DNA from: Actinomadura rubteroloni
GTDB taxonomy: Bacteria; Actinomycetota; Actinomycetes; Streptosporangiales; Streptosporangiaceae
NCBI RefSeq assembly: GCF_002911665.1
Contig: NZ_MTBP01000001.1
Coordinates: 2,232,001-2,296,000, forward strand
Reading direction: 5' to 3'
Length of the DNA: 64,000 bases
Each line of letters starts with the position of its first letter. The first letter of the stretch is position 1. The notes below the pieces were generated by a model. It had not been told where the DNA came from. It made no database searches and worked only from the letters and a program-made list of their open reading frames with translations. The position numbers were made by a program, and so were the translations under genes. Shown here in pieces: positions 29,249 to 37,964 of this stretch.

Positions 29249-32200
29249 CTACGACGCGAGCCCGCCCATCGTCTGAAGCTTGATGTCGATCGTCTTGGCC
29301 TCCGGCACACCGAGCCGAGTGAACAGATCGAGCGACTGCAGCCAGTGGATGCGCGCGGCGGCCTGGCCTTGGGATTGCAGGGCGGTCCGCGCCAGGCCGT
29401 CGTGCGCCCGCGCCTCCTGGTAGGGGTCGCTGATCTGGCGGGCGATGGTCAGCGCACGGCCGAAGTGCTCCTCCGCCGCCGGATACCGTCCGGCGGCGTG
29501 ATGGGCGTCGGCGATCCCGTAGAGGGCGAGGGCGCGCAGATAGGGGTCCTCGACCTCCGCGGCGAGCCGCTCGGCCTTCTCGTAATGGGCGGCCGCCTCG
29601 ACCGCTCGGCCTTCCATCATGAACGTGGCACCGATGCTGTTGAGGACGTCGGCCGTGTTCCGCCGGTCGCCGAAGTTCTGGAACACCGCGATCGCCGTCC
29701 GGTAGCGCCGCAGCGCGTCCTCGTACCGTCCCTTGTACTGGTCGACGTTCCCGAGGTTGTTCTGGACGATCGCCTCGTTCAGCGGCCCGACCAGCCGGGC
29801 GAAGATGCGGCCCGACCGCCGGTAGCACTCGGCCGCGTCCCGGTGGTAGCCGCGCAGCCGGTTGATCTCTCCGAGGTTGTTCACGACCCTGCCCTCGCCG
29901 CGCTCGTCGCCGATGGCCCGGTAGTCGTTCAGCGAGCGCCGCAGGTGGTCCTCGGCGTCGTCGTAGTGGCCGAGATGCCACAGCGCGATGCCCGCGTGCG
30001 CCATCGTCTCGGTCATCCCGCGCTCGTCGCCGATGACCGCGTAGAGCGCGTGCGCGTCGCGGAAGTGGGCGAGTGCCTCCCTGTAGTGGGCGGTGGTCCA
30101 CAGGACGATCCCGATCACGTCGCGCGCGTCCGCCTCGCCTGGCTTGTCGCGCAGCGTCTGGAAGCCGGCGAGGGCGTCCCGCAGGTACGGCAGGGCGCGG
30201 CCGGGGGCGCTGGTGCGGAAGTGGGTGAAGCCCGTCTCGTACAGCAACCGCGCGGCGGCGGCGAGGTCGTCGGTCTCCCGGGCCGCGCGCACGGCGGCGT
30301 CCTGCACCTCGACGCCGCGCTCGTAACGGCCGCCGATCTCCAGGCACTGCGCCAGGGCATGCACGATCAGGATCCCGTCGCGCTCCCACCCGTGCTCCAG
30401 GGCGTGGCGCGCCATGATCAGGGCGTTGTCCATCTCCTCGCGTAACCAGTCCTGGGCGGACGCCGCGTCGGTCAGACCGGGCACCGGGCTCGCTCCGCCG
30501 TGTCCGGGCAGGCGCCGCCGGTGCTCGAACAGGAGCGTGTCGGCCCGTTCGGCGTGGCGCCGGTAGTACGTGAGGAGGCGGCCCGTACGCCGCCGGTGCT
30601 CCTGCGGCGCGTCCTCGGTGAGCGCGAGACGGTAGGCGAAGTCCCGGACGAGCCCGTGCATCCGCAGCCGTCCCTGCCGGGGCGCCTCGATGAGGTGCTG
30701 GTCGCGCAGCACGTCGAACGCCGCGCGGACGGCGGTGGAGGGGCGGCCCGTGAGCGCCGCGGCGGCCTCCTCGCCGATGTCGGCGCACGGGTTCGAGCCG
30801 AGGGACCGGAAGAACCGGCGCTGCTCGTCGTTCAGCGTCCGGTACGAGCGCATGAACGCCTCCCACACGGGGGACCGGTCGGGCTCGCCGGGCGCGAGGC
30901 CGGGCAACGCCGCCCCGGCGGGCTCCCGTGTCGCGGACTTGGCCGTGAGGCACAGCGCCAGCGGGAGCCCGCCGCACTGCTCGACGATGGCGTCCACGGT
31001 CGCGGGGTCGAGGGCGTCGTCGGCGACCCGGGTCACGAGGCCGCGCGAATCGACGGCGTTCAGCGGGGCCAGCGGCAGGTGCCCGGATCCCGCCGGCGCG
31101 TCGAGCCGCCGACGGGACGTGACGAGCACGCGGCAGTCGGGAAGCCCGGTGGCCACGTCGCGGAACTGGTCGAGGTGGACGACGTCGTCCAGGACGATGA
31201 CGAGGCGCCGTCCCGTCGCCTCGCGCCGCCACAGGTCGCGCTGCCGTTCCGGCTCGAAGGGGATCCTCGGCGGAGCGATCCCCAGTTGCAGCAGCAGGTC
31301 GGGGAAGACCGTGTGCAGAAACGGAGAGGACGGGCCGGCGCCGGGCCTGTCGAAGGTGACGAACAGCGCGTCGGTCCGCCCCCGTGCCAGCCGGTGCGCC
31401 GCGCGGACGGCCAGCGCGGTCTTTCCGACGCCCGGCATTCCCGTGATGACCGTGATCCGTGCATCTCCGGCGCCGAGGAGGCCGCGCAGTTCCTCTTTGC
31501 GGCCGGTGAACCGGGAGTCCACGGGCGGCAGTTCGTTGATCCGCGCGGTCCCGCCGTGGCGATGCGGGGGAGCGGCGGGGCCGCCGTCCCCGCGGAGGAT
31601 GCTCTCGTGGAGGTCCCGCAGCCGGGGACCCGGCTCGGTTCCGTGCTGATCGCACAGATGGCGGCGGGCGCGCCGGTACGCGGCGAGCGCGTCGGCCTGC
31701 CGTTCGCAGCGGTGGAGCGCCGTCATGAGCAGGGCGGCGACCTGCTCGTCGGCCGGACGGCCGGCCGCGAGCCGCTGGAGTTCGCCCACGACCAGCGCGT
31801 GCCGGCCGAGGCACAGGTCGAGGTCCAGGCGCTCCAGCCGGGCGGCGTGCCGGTCCTCCTCCAGGCTGAGGCGTTCGGCCTCGACCCACGGTCCGGCCAG
31901 GCCGTGCAGCGGCTCGCCCCGCCACAGACGGTCCTCCTGGAGGAAGAGTTCGCGCGCCTGTTCCCGTTCGCCGCTGTCGGCGAGGGAACGGGCCTGCCTG
32001 CGCAGTCGCTCGGCGCGGTGGACGTCGATGAGGTCGGGGTCGGCGGCGAGCCGGTAACCGTCCGCCTCGGCCATGATCGACGCGGTTGCCCCGGCGAGGG
32101 ATCGCAGGCGCCCGCGAAGCCTGGTGATGTAACTGCCGAGCGTGGTGCGGGCGTTGGCCGGCGGGGTGCCGGGCCATACCCGGTGGATGAGCGTGTTCGT

Positions 32201-32326
32201 GGGGACGGTCCGTCCGCAGTTCAGCGCCAGGACGGCGAGAACGTGGTTCTCCTTCGGCGTGCCCGTGGTGTGGAGCGAGCCGTCGGAAAGAAGTCCGACC
32301 GGGCCGAGAACACCGATCAGCGTCAT
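29249..32326 (-). CDS. SARP/AfsR-type transcriptional regulator: winged helix, BTAD, NB-ARC, TPR
   Basis: 1025 residues from ATG 32326 with GGGAGG upstream. Domains: an OmpR-type winged helix (1-95, with LGSYITRLRGRLR as recognition helix), a bacterial activation domain (100-245, ending CDQHGTEPGPRLRDLHESIL), an NB-ARC/STAND ATPase (about 270-560; Walker A GMPGVGKT 296-303, Walker B VIVLDD 376-381, GLPLALCLTAK), then about seven TPR units (720-1010). AfsR-like proteins integrate a ligand or protein signal through the TPRs and activate pathway promoters. Divergent from the secreted-peptide gene, so that promoter is a natural target. Confidence 0.95.
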   Translation of the reverse strand: MTLIGVLGPVGLLSDGSLHTTGTPKENHVLAVLALNCGRTVPTNTLIHRVWPGTPPANARTTLGSYITRLRGRLRSLAGATASIMAEADGYRLAADPDLIDVHRAERLRRQARSLADSGEREQARELFLQEDRLWRGEPLHGLAGPWVEAERLSLEEDRHAARLERLDLDLCLGRHALVVGELQRLAAGRPADEQVAALLMTALHRCERQADALAAYRRARRHLCDQHGTEPGPRLRDLHESILRGDGGPAAPPHRHGGTARINELPPVDSRFTGRKEELRGLLGAGDARITVITGMPGVGKTALAVRAAHRLARGRTDALFVTFDRPGAGPSSPFLHTVFPDLLLQLGIAPPRIPFEPERQRDLWRREATGRRLVIVLDDVVHLDQFRDVATGLPDCRVLVTSRRRLDAPAGSGHLPLAPLNAVDSRGLVTRVADDALDPATVDAIVEQCGGLPLALCLTAKSATREPAGAALPGLAPGEPDRSPVWEAFMRSYRTLNDEQRRFFRSLGSNPCADIGEEAAAALTGRPSTAVRAAFDVLRDQHLIEAPRQGRLRMHGLVRDFAYRLALTEDAPQEHRRRTGRLLTYYRRHAERADTLLFEHRRRLPGHGGASPVPGLTDAASAQDWLREEMDNALIMARHALEHGWERDGILIVHALAQCLEIGGRYERGVEVQDAAVRAARETDDLAAAARLLYETGFTHFRTSAPGRALPYLRDALAGFQTLRDKPGEADARDVIGIVLWTTAHYREALAHFRDAHALYAVIGDERGMTETMAHAGIALWHLGHYDDAEDHLRRSLNDYRAIGDERGEGRVVNNLGEINRLRGYHRDAAECYRRSGRIFARLVGPLNEAIVQNNLGNVDQYKGRYEDALRRYRTAIAVFQNFGDRRNTADVLNSIGATFMMEGRAVEAAAHYEKAERLAAEVEDPYLRALALYGIADAHHAAGRYPAAEEHFGRALTIARQISDPYQEARAHDGLARTALQSQGQAAARIHWLQSLDLFTRLGVPEAKTIDIKLQTMGGLAS

Positions 32327-32635
32327 CCGGTTCCTCCCGTGAACGGATGAGTCGACCCCCCGACCGATGAATCGCCCCCAGTCTCGCACGGACAAATCGG
32401 TCTTTCTAGGTAAAAGTAGACTATTACCGCTGGGATACGTTGAGAATCTCACCTTTGTGTCGCACGCCCGACCGAAACATGGCATCCTATGCAAGGCGGC
32501 GGTCTGCCAGGTAAGTCGCGATGTAGGCGATCTTTCCTATACCCTCACGACATGTTCGTTGAGTCCGCCCGTGCGCTCTACGTCACGGTACCGTTTGTCA
32601 CGTGCGTCAATGGTGACGCATCTGGAAGGATCGCC
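32327..32635. promoter_or_regulatory. Divergent promoter region between the SARP regulator and the secreted peptide, with an inverted repeat
   Basis: A 309-bp gap clearly richer in A/T than its flanks. A perfect 7-bp inverted repeat, TGCGTCA (32603-32609) / TGACGCA (32614-32620) with a 4-bp spacer, sits just before the peptide gene's GGAAGGA. Two further GTCACG copies lie upstream at 32582-32587 and 32597-32602. These repeats are plausible operator sites. No promoter hexamer pair stood out clearly. Confidence 0.55.
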
Positions 32636-32824
32636 GTGAAGAAATTCACTTTCGTGGCTGCTGCCGCCGCAGTCGTTGGTTTCAGTCTGATCACGAGCGC
32701 GGTGTCCGGGGCGTCCGAAACGCCCGGCCGTTCGGCGGGGATCGCCGCCAAGTCCGGCAGACACCACGTCGTTCAGCCGCGCGACACGGTGGGCACGTTC
32801 CAAAGCGCGATTTTCATGGTGTGA
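32636..32824 (+). CDS. Small secreted peptide precursor (62 residues)
   Basis: GTG 32636 follows GGAAGGA. The N-terminus is a textbook signal peptide: MKKFTF, a hydrophobic core AAAAAVVGFSLITSAVSG, and an Ala-X-Ala-like cleavage region near ASETPG. The mature part is about 35 residues, basic and without Cys, containing KSGRHHVVQPRD and ending TFQSAIFMV. It is followed by two hairpins. A short exported peptide between two TPR-bearing regulators is suggestive of a signal, but no family is recognised. Confidence 0.72.
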   Translation: MKKFTFVAAAAAVVGFSLITSAVSGASETPGRSAGIAAKSGRHHVVQPRDTVGTFQSAIFMV

Positions 32825-32830
32825 TCGCCG

Positions 32831-32860
32831 GTTCGCGACCGTGCCCCAGCGGTCGCGAAC
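32831..32860 (+). terminator. Hairpin after the peptide gene
   Basis: Perfect 11-bp stem GTTCGCGACCG (32831-32841) / CGGTCGCGAAC (32850-32860) with an 8-nt loop, 6 bp after the peptide stop. It may terminate or protect the short mRNA. Confidence 0.65.
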
Positions 32861-32867
32861 ACCGCGG

Positions 32868-32901
32868 GCGGACCTCCGGGTCCGCTCGTTTTCTGTTTTC
32901 C
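32868..32901 (+). terminator. Intrinsic-type terminator
   Basis: Stem GCGGACC (32868-32874) / GGTCCGC (32879-32885) with a 4-nt loop, followed by the T-rich run TCGTTTTCTGTTTT. This is the only hairpin in the window with a clear T-tract. It separates the peptide gene from the gene at 33025. Confidence 0.8.
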
Positions 32902-33024
32902 CCGTCTGTCCTGCGTTGCAGGGAAATCGTCCGGGGGAGTGCAGGTGAACCGTCCGGTCCCTGAGCCGACGATCCGACTGGCGCGCAAGCCCGCGCCGTC
33001 GGGAGTCCGGCACGGGGAGGACGC

Positions 33025-34239
33025 ATGGAATACAGGAGGGGACCGTTCGGGATCGGCCGGTCCAAGGGGGCGACGCTCACCGCCGAGCGGACGGTGCTGG
33101 CCGTCGTCCACCACGTCACCGCGGCCACGCGGCTCGCGGACGTGCTGCCGCTCGTAGAGCGGGACCGCAGGGTGCAGGTCGTTTATACGGTCGCGCCCGC
33201 CTCGGTGCTTTCGGTCGGGGCGACGGAGTATCTCCGGGCGGCGGGCGCCGTCGAGATCCCGTTCGAGCAGGCCGCCCAGAACCGCTTCGACCTGGCCGTC
33301 TCGGCCGGGGACGGCGCGTTGCAGCACGTCAACGCCCCCGTTCTGCTGCTCCAGCACGGAATGGGGCCGAGCGTGGCCGCGCGCCGGTGGGACGGTGCCG
33401 GGCCGCCCGTGCGGCGGCCCCTCGCCGGGCTGGCCCGGCAGAACTACGTGGCGGGCGGACGGGTGATCGCGTCCGCCATCGGGCTGTCGCACCCGGCGCA
33501 GCGGCGGCAGCTCCTCGACGTGGTCCCCGAGGCCGAGCGGGTCGCGCACGTCGTCGGCGACCCGGCCTACGACCGCGTCGAGGCGAGCTTCGGGCGCCGG
33601 GACGCGTACCGGGACGCCCTCGGCGTCGGCCCCGGCCGCCGGCTGGTCTTCGTGACGTCGACCTGGGGCGGGAAGGGTCTCGTCGGCTCGTGTCCCGACA
33701 TACTGCGCCGGCTCGTCACCGAGCTGCCGGCCGAGCGCTACGTCGTCGCGGCGGCCCTGCACCCGGTCATCTGGAACTGGCACGGACGCCGGCAGGTGCT
33801 CGCGTGGACGTCCGACGCGCCGGGGCTGCGGCTGCTTCCGCCGGAGGAGGGCTGGCGTGCGGCGATCGTGGCGGCGGACGTTGTGCTCGGCGACTGCGGG
33901 TCCGTCACCGCCTATTCGGCGGCTGCTGGTCGTCCGGGACTGCTCGGCGCCTTTCCCGACCGCGACGTCGCCCCTGATTCGACGGCCGAGGCCGTCGGAC
34001 GGATCTTCCCGCGCCTGGACCTCGACGGCCCGCTCGTCCCACAGTTCGAGGGCTGTATCGCGAGCCACCGTCCGGACCGGGCCGCCACGCTGCGCGACCG
34101 GCTCACCGGGGAACCCGGCCGGGCCGCGCCGCGGCTGCGCGCGCTGATGTACAAGATGATGGACCTTCCCGAGCCGGAGTCTCCGGCGTCGACCGAGCCG
34201 GTGCCGCTGCCCGAGCCGATCGGGGGGCCGGTCCGATGA
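33025..34239 (+). CDS. GT-B-fold-like protein, CDP-glycerol glycerophosphotransferase-like, unknown function
   Basis: 404 residues from ATG 33025 behind GGGGAGGA. Two Rossmann-like halves are apparent: VLAVVHHVTAATRLADVLPL and DLAVSAGDG in the first, then VVGDPAYDRVEASFGRRDAY, RRLVFVTSTWGGKGL, LHPVIWNWHGR and LGDCGSVTAYSAAAGRPGLL in the second. The last elements recall teichoic-acid type glycerophosphotransferases and UDP-GlcNAc epimerase-like GT-B proteins, where His and Asp/Ser residues bind the nucleotide. The tail is Pro/Glu-rich. The substrate cannot be named. It overlaps the next gene by 4 bp (ATGA). Confidence 0.72.
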   Translation: MEYRRGPFGIGRSKGATLTAERTVLAVVHHVTAATRLADVLPLVERDRRVQVVYTVAPASVLSVGATEYLRAAGAVEIPFEQAAQNRFDLAVSAGDGALQHVNAPVLLLQHGMGPSVAARRWDGAGPPVRRPLAGLARQNYVAGGRVIASAIGLSHPAQRRQLLDVVPEAERVAHVVGDPAYDRVEASFGRRDAYRDALGVGPGRRLVFVTSTWGGKGLVGSCPDILRRLVTELPAERYVVAAALHPVIWNWHGRRQVLAWTSDAPGLRLLPPEEGWRAAIVAADVVLGDCGSVTAYSAAAGRPGLLGAFPDRDVAPDSTAEAVGRIFPRLDLDGPLVPQFEGCIASHRPDRAATLRDRLTGEPGRAAPRLRALMYKMMDLPEPESPASTEPVPLPEPIGGPVR

Positions 34240-34784
34240 GCGCACGGCTCGTCCAGGCGTTCGCCGCCGACCGGACGCCGCCGGACGGCGTCCGCGTGAC
34301 GGCTCAGACTTACGGCGGACGGGTCGCGCTCGTCCTCGTCGAACGTCCCGCCACCGCGTCGCCGGCGCCCGCCGGTGCCGTGGACGAGCACCTGGCGGTG
34401 ACGCTCGGCGGGCCGGACGACGCCGGGTGGGCGAAGATCGCCGATGTCCTGGTCACCGGACCGGATCCGGACGTTCAGGGAAGCCCCCTGGTGCGGGCCG
34501 AGGTCCACGCCCCGGACCGGTGCGTGATCGTCGTGCGGGACGGGTTCGCGGCGGAGTTCACCGTCCACGGCGACGTGTGGACGCTGACCGCGTGGGCCGC
34601 CTCGTTCGCGCACGCCCGGCTCCTCGCGGGCGCGGACGCCGAAGGGCTCCGGCTGATCGTGGCCGGCGCGCACCGCGGTCTTCTCGTCCCGAGGGCCCGT
34701 CATTCCGGGCCGAGACGCGCCCGCACCTCGGCCAGCTCGGGAGAGCCCAGCGCGGCGAACAACTCGGCGGCCAGCTCCAGGTGA
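34236..34784 (+). CDS. Small protein coupled to the GT-B-like gene, unknown function
   Basis: 182 residues, ATG overlapping the upstream TGA. The first 150 residues look like a compact alpha/beta fold (GGRVALVLVERPA, WAKIADVLVTGPDPD, RCVIVVRDGFAAEFTVHGDV). The last 28 (from about PRARHSGPRRARTSASSGEP) are Arg/Ser-rich and lie antisense to the end of the STAND gene for 85 bp, so the true C-terminus may have been lost by frameshift. No family recognised. Confidence 0.62.
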   Translation: MSARLVQAFAADRTPPDGVRVTAQTYGGRVALVLVERPATASPAPAGAVDEHLAVTLGGPDDAGWAKIADVLVTGPDPDVQGSPLVRAEVHAPDRCVIVVRDGFAAEFTVHGDVWTLTAWAASFAHARLLAGADAEGLRLIVAGAHRGLLVPRARHSGPRRARTSASSGEPSAANNSAASSR

Positions 34785-36841
34785 CCGCGCTCGGCGCGGG
34801 CGTCGCCCCGGTCGCGGGCGACGTCCGCCCGGGCGAGCGCGATCGTGGCCTCCTGGTGCCGGGCACCCGCGCCGGACGCGAGGCCGGCCGCCTCGGCGAG
34901 CGCCGTGTCGGCGTCCGCGCGGTGCCCGGCGGCGGCGTGCGCGCGGCCGAGCGCGGTGAGCGTCCGGGCACGGTTGTAGTCGTCGTTCTTCGCGGTGAAG
35001 TAGGCGAGCGCTTCCGCCAAGGCGGGCACGGCCTCGTCGGGCCGGCCGTCCTGGAGGAGCGCGTCGCCGATGTGGCGGGCCATTAGCGCGACGCCGCGCG
35101 CCCGGCCGATTCCCTCGTGCAGTTCCCGCGCCCGCCGGTAGGCCGCCACGGCTCCGGCGGGATCGCCGAGGCCCTGCCGGGCGACGCCGAGCCGTTCCAA
35201 CGCCGCCGCCTCCCCGACCACGCGCCCCGCCCGGCGCTCCAGGACGATGGCGCGCTCGGCGTACGTCTGCGCGAGGGCGAAGTTCCGCATGTTCAGGTGC
35301 GCGGACGCGACGCCCTCGGTCATCAGCGCTTCGGCGGCGGGGTCCTCGCAGGCGGCTGCGGACTCCAGCCCCGTCGTGTACGTAGCGAGCCAGTGGGCGT
35401 AGTGCTTGCGGTAGACGAAGAGGCCCCAATGGGCCTCGCAGAGCTGCCAGACCTCGCGGTGCAGGCCGTGCGCGCGGGCGGATCCGATGAGAGCGGCGTT
35501 GTCGGACAGCTCGGTCTCCAGTGCGTTGAGCGCGTCCTCGACGGACGCGAACTCGACGACGGGCGTCTCCTCGTAATGGCCGCCGAGGTGCCAGCGCGCG
35601 GGGATGACCGCGCGGTCGGCCGCGACCGCGTGCGCCAGGCGATGGTCCACCAGCCGCCGGAAAGCGGCGTCCCGGTCGTCGTGCCGCTCCACGAGTTGCG
35701 CGATCTCGCGCGAGTAGATGCGGGCCAGATCGTGAAAGCGGTAACGCCCGTCGCCGCCCTCCTCGATGAGATTGGCCTCGGTCAGCACGTCCAGCGTCGC
35801 GCGCGCGGACCGGGGGTCGGCGCCGACGATCGCCGCCACCGACTCGATCGGCAGGGACGCGCCGGGATACACGCTGAGGAGCCGGTACATCCGGGCGGCG
35901 TCCGGTGGCAGGGCCTTGTAGGCGACGTCGAACACGTTGCGGACGGAGTCGTCCTCCGCGCGCAGCGTCGTCAGTCGGCGGTGCTCGTCGGAGAGTTCGT
36001 CGACGATCCGCCGGATGGGCCAGCGGACGCGGGCGGCGAGCTGCGACGCGGAGGTGCACAGCGCGAGCGGCAGCCCGTCGCACAGGGCGGCCAGCTCGCG
36101 GGCCGCGTCCGGTTCCGCGCTGACGCGGTCCGTGCCGATCATCCGGTCCAGGAGGTCGAGGGCGTCCTCCTCGGCGAACGGGCCCAGCGTCAGGTAGGAC
36201 GCGCCGTCGATCGCGAGGCCGGGCAGGCTGCTGCGCGACGTGACGACGACCAGGATCGGCCCGTGCCCGGGAAGGAGCGGCCGGACCTGCGCGGCCGACA
36301 TCGCGTTGTCCAGCATGATGATCATCCGGCGTCCGGCGGTGAGGGAGCGGAACAATGCCGCCTGCTCGTCGATCCGGGGCGGGATGGCCTCGGGACCGAC
36401 CCCCAGGGCCCGCAGGAATCCGGTCAGGACCGCGTCGGGCTCGACGGGCTCCGTTCCGGAGAAACCCCGCAGATCGGTGAATAGCTGACCGTCGCTGAAA
36501 AGGTCGCGGACACTTTGCAGCCAGGCCACGCTGAGCGTGGTCTTGCCAATTCCTCCGGTACCGCTGATAACGGTCAACGATGGCTCTTGGCCATTACGGA
36601 CCCGGTTGCTTATTTCCCGCAGTGACGACATTTCGTTCGTGCGATTGGTGAAATGTCGCCGTACCGCCGGTAGTTGTGCCGGTGGCGGAAACGAAGTGGC
36701 GTGACCCAGCTGAACGTTTCCCTGGACGGTCCCGACCTGCACCACCGGCCCGTCGGTTCCGCCGGACAGGACATTGCGCGATCCGCCGGTGCCGCCGGGA
36801 GAGGGGGGTCCGCTGTTCTCGATCGGGCCGTCGGCTGCCAC
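34700..36841 (-). CDS. STAND (NB-ARC) ATPase with TPR tail and N-terminal VVQ motif
   Basis: 713 residues from GTG 36841. It has no DNA-binding domain. The N-terminus is Gly/Pro-rich with VVQVGTVQGNVQLG (33-46). The NB-ARC domain follows: Walker A SGTGGIGKTT (93-102), MIIMLDNAMSAAQVRPLL as Walker B, GLPLALCTSASQL, and a winged-helix-like segment RMYRLLSVYPGASLPIESVA with RYRFHDLARIYSREIA. The C-terminal 240 residues contain several TPRs. Such proteins are molecular switches in actinobacterial signalling and conflict systems. The VVQ motif may dock partners such as the 125-residue protein at 17223-17600. Confidence 0.92.
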   Translation of the reverse strand: MAADGPIENSGPPSPGGTGGSRNVLSGGTDGPVVQVGTVQGNVQLGHATSFPPPAQLPAVRRHFTNRTNEMSSLREISNRVRNGQEPSLTVISGTGGIGKTTLSVAWLQSVRDLFSDGQLFTDLRGFSGTEPVEPDAVLTGFLRALGVGPEAIPPRIDEQAALFRSLTAGRRMIIMLDNAMSAAQVRPLLPGHGPILVVVTSRSSLPGLAIDGASYLTLGPFAEEDALDLLDRMIGTDRVSAEPDAARELAALCDGLPLALCTSASQLAARVRWPIRRIVDELSDEHRRLTTLRAEDDSVRNVFDVAYKALPPDAARMYRLLSVYPGASLPIESVAAIVGADPRSARATLDVLTEANLIEEGGDGRYRFHDLARIYSREIAQLVERHDDRDAAFRRLVDHRLAHAVAADRAVIPARWHLGGHYEETPVVEFASVEDALNALETELSDNAALIGSARAHGLHREVWQLCEAHWGLFVYRKHYAHWLATYTTGLESAAACEDPAAEALMTEGVASAHLNMRNFALAQTYAERAIVLERRAGRVVGEAAALERLGVARQGLGDPAGAVAAYRRARELHEGIGRARGVALMARHIGDALLQDGRPDEAVPALAEALAYFTAKNDDYNRARTLTALGRAHAAAGHRADADTALAEAAGLASGAGARHQEATIALARADVARDRGDARAERGHLELAAELFAALGSPELAEVRARLGPE

Positions 36842-37176
36842 AGCGCACCTGCCTTGTTATTTTCATGCTCAAGGAACAGGCATTATAGACGAGCGGCCTT
36901 GATCTTTGATTAGTGGTATGTGTGGTAGTGCGCATGTCTTGTTAAGCCTGTGCCGCGTCTTGTGCACGAGATGAGTCTAAACTCCTTTACTTCCTTAGTT
37001 CGGCTTCTTGCCCATCGAGTTCGGCGCTGAACGATCGGCACAAGGTCGAGACTGGGCGACCGCGTCCGGATGCCTCTGGACCGGGGATCTCGCGATATCG
37101 CGGTGCACGGTGCGACTTCGCCTCGACGTCCTCCGGCGCGGCGCGGGCGGGCGATGGCCGGATGCGGTCACGGCGG
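36842..37176. other. 335-bp A/T-richer intergenic region
   Basis: Between the STAND gene start and the methyltransferase stop. The first 140 bp have runs of A and T unusual here and probably carry the STAND promoter. No gene, hairpin or repeat was identified. Confidence 0.5.
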
Positions 37177-37941
37177 TCAGCGGCGTTCGGCTATGAGGAG
37201 GAGGAAGAGAGCGGCGGGGAAGCTCTCCTTCCACCATGGGTCGTCGCGGAGTTGTTCCGGGGACGGGTGGGGTTCGCGCAGGTCGGCGAGGACGAAACCG
37301 GCGTCTCGGAGCGTTCCAGCGTAGTGTTCCAGCGGCCGCAGCCAGGACGTGATCATGGAAGGGGATTCCAGGCCGTCCACGAGGAAACGCTGGTCGATGC
37401 CGCGCGTGCCGAAGTACTCCGACGCCGGGACGCTGTTGGACGCCCCCCGCTCGGAATCGAAGACGTAGAAGCACGGGTGCAGCGTCAGGATGATCAGCCG
37501 GCCGCCGGGGCGCAGGACGCGTCCGAACTCGTTGATCGCGTGCGACGGTTCGGGTAGATGGCTGAACAGGTGGTTGCACACCACCAGGTCGAACGCGGCG
37601 TCGGGGAGCGGGAGGGCGTCCACGCTCGCGCGGAGGAAGCGGGCGGCGCCGGGGCCGTCGGCCGGGACGGCGGACGCGGCGTCCACGAGGTTCTGCGCCG
37701 CGTCCACGCCGACGACGTCCGCGCCGAGCGCCGCCAGCCGCCGCGCCAGGTAGCCCTCGCCGCAGCCCGCGTCCAGGACGCGGCAGCCGTCGGCCGGGCC
37801 GATCGCGTCCAGGACGGCCCGGTCGGTGAGGTCCGTCCGGTACCGGTCGCGGTGCTCCCGGATCACCTTGACCCAGTACGCCGCGTTGGCCTCCCACCGC
37901 TCGCGCGTCACCTCCGCGAACGTCTCACTCGTCTCGTCCAC
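37177..37941 (-). CDS. Class I SAM-dependent methyltransferase
   Basis: 254 residues from GTG 37941. Motif I is VLDAGCGEGYLARRLAALGA, with VVGVDAAQNLVDAA after it; motif II region is FDLVVCNHLFSHLPEP and motif III is RPGGRLIILTLHPCFY. This is the UbiE/Methyltransf_11 type acting on a small molecule; the substrate is unknown. The C-terminal HPSPEQLRDDPWWKESFPAA is typical of actinobacterial members. A GTG start is chosen; a longer in-frame reading upstream is open but looks non-coding. Same strand as the next two genes. Confidence 0.9.
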   Translation of the reverse strand: MDETSETFAEVTRERWEANAAYWVKVIREHRDRYRTDLTDRAVLDAIGPADGCRVLDAGCGEGYLARRLAALGADVVGVDAAQNLVDAASAVPADGPGAARFLRASVDALPLPDAAFDLVVCNHLFSHLPEPSHAINEFGRVLRPGGRLIILTLHPCFYVFDSERGASNSVPASEYFGTRGIDQRFLVDGLESPSMITSWLRPLEHYAGTLRDAGFVLADLREPHPSPEQLRDDPWWKESFPAALFLLLIAERR

Positions 37942-37964
37942 CGGCCCCCACTCTCCCTCGTGCG

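Noticed and set aside
29127..32177. 1016-codon minus-strand frame overlapping the SARP gene
   Set aside because: Same strand but a different frame; Arg/Pro-rich with no domains, whereas the SARP frame is full-length and motif-complete.
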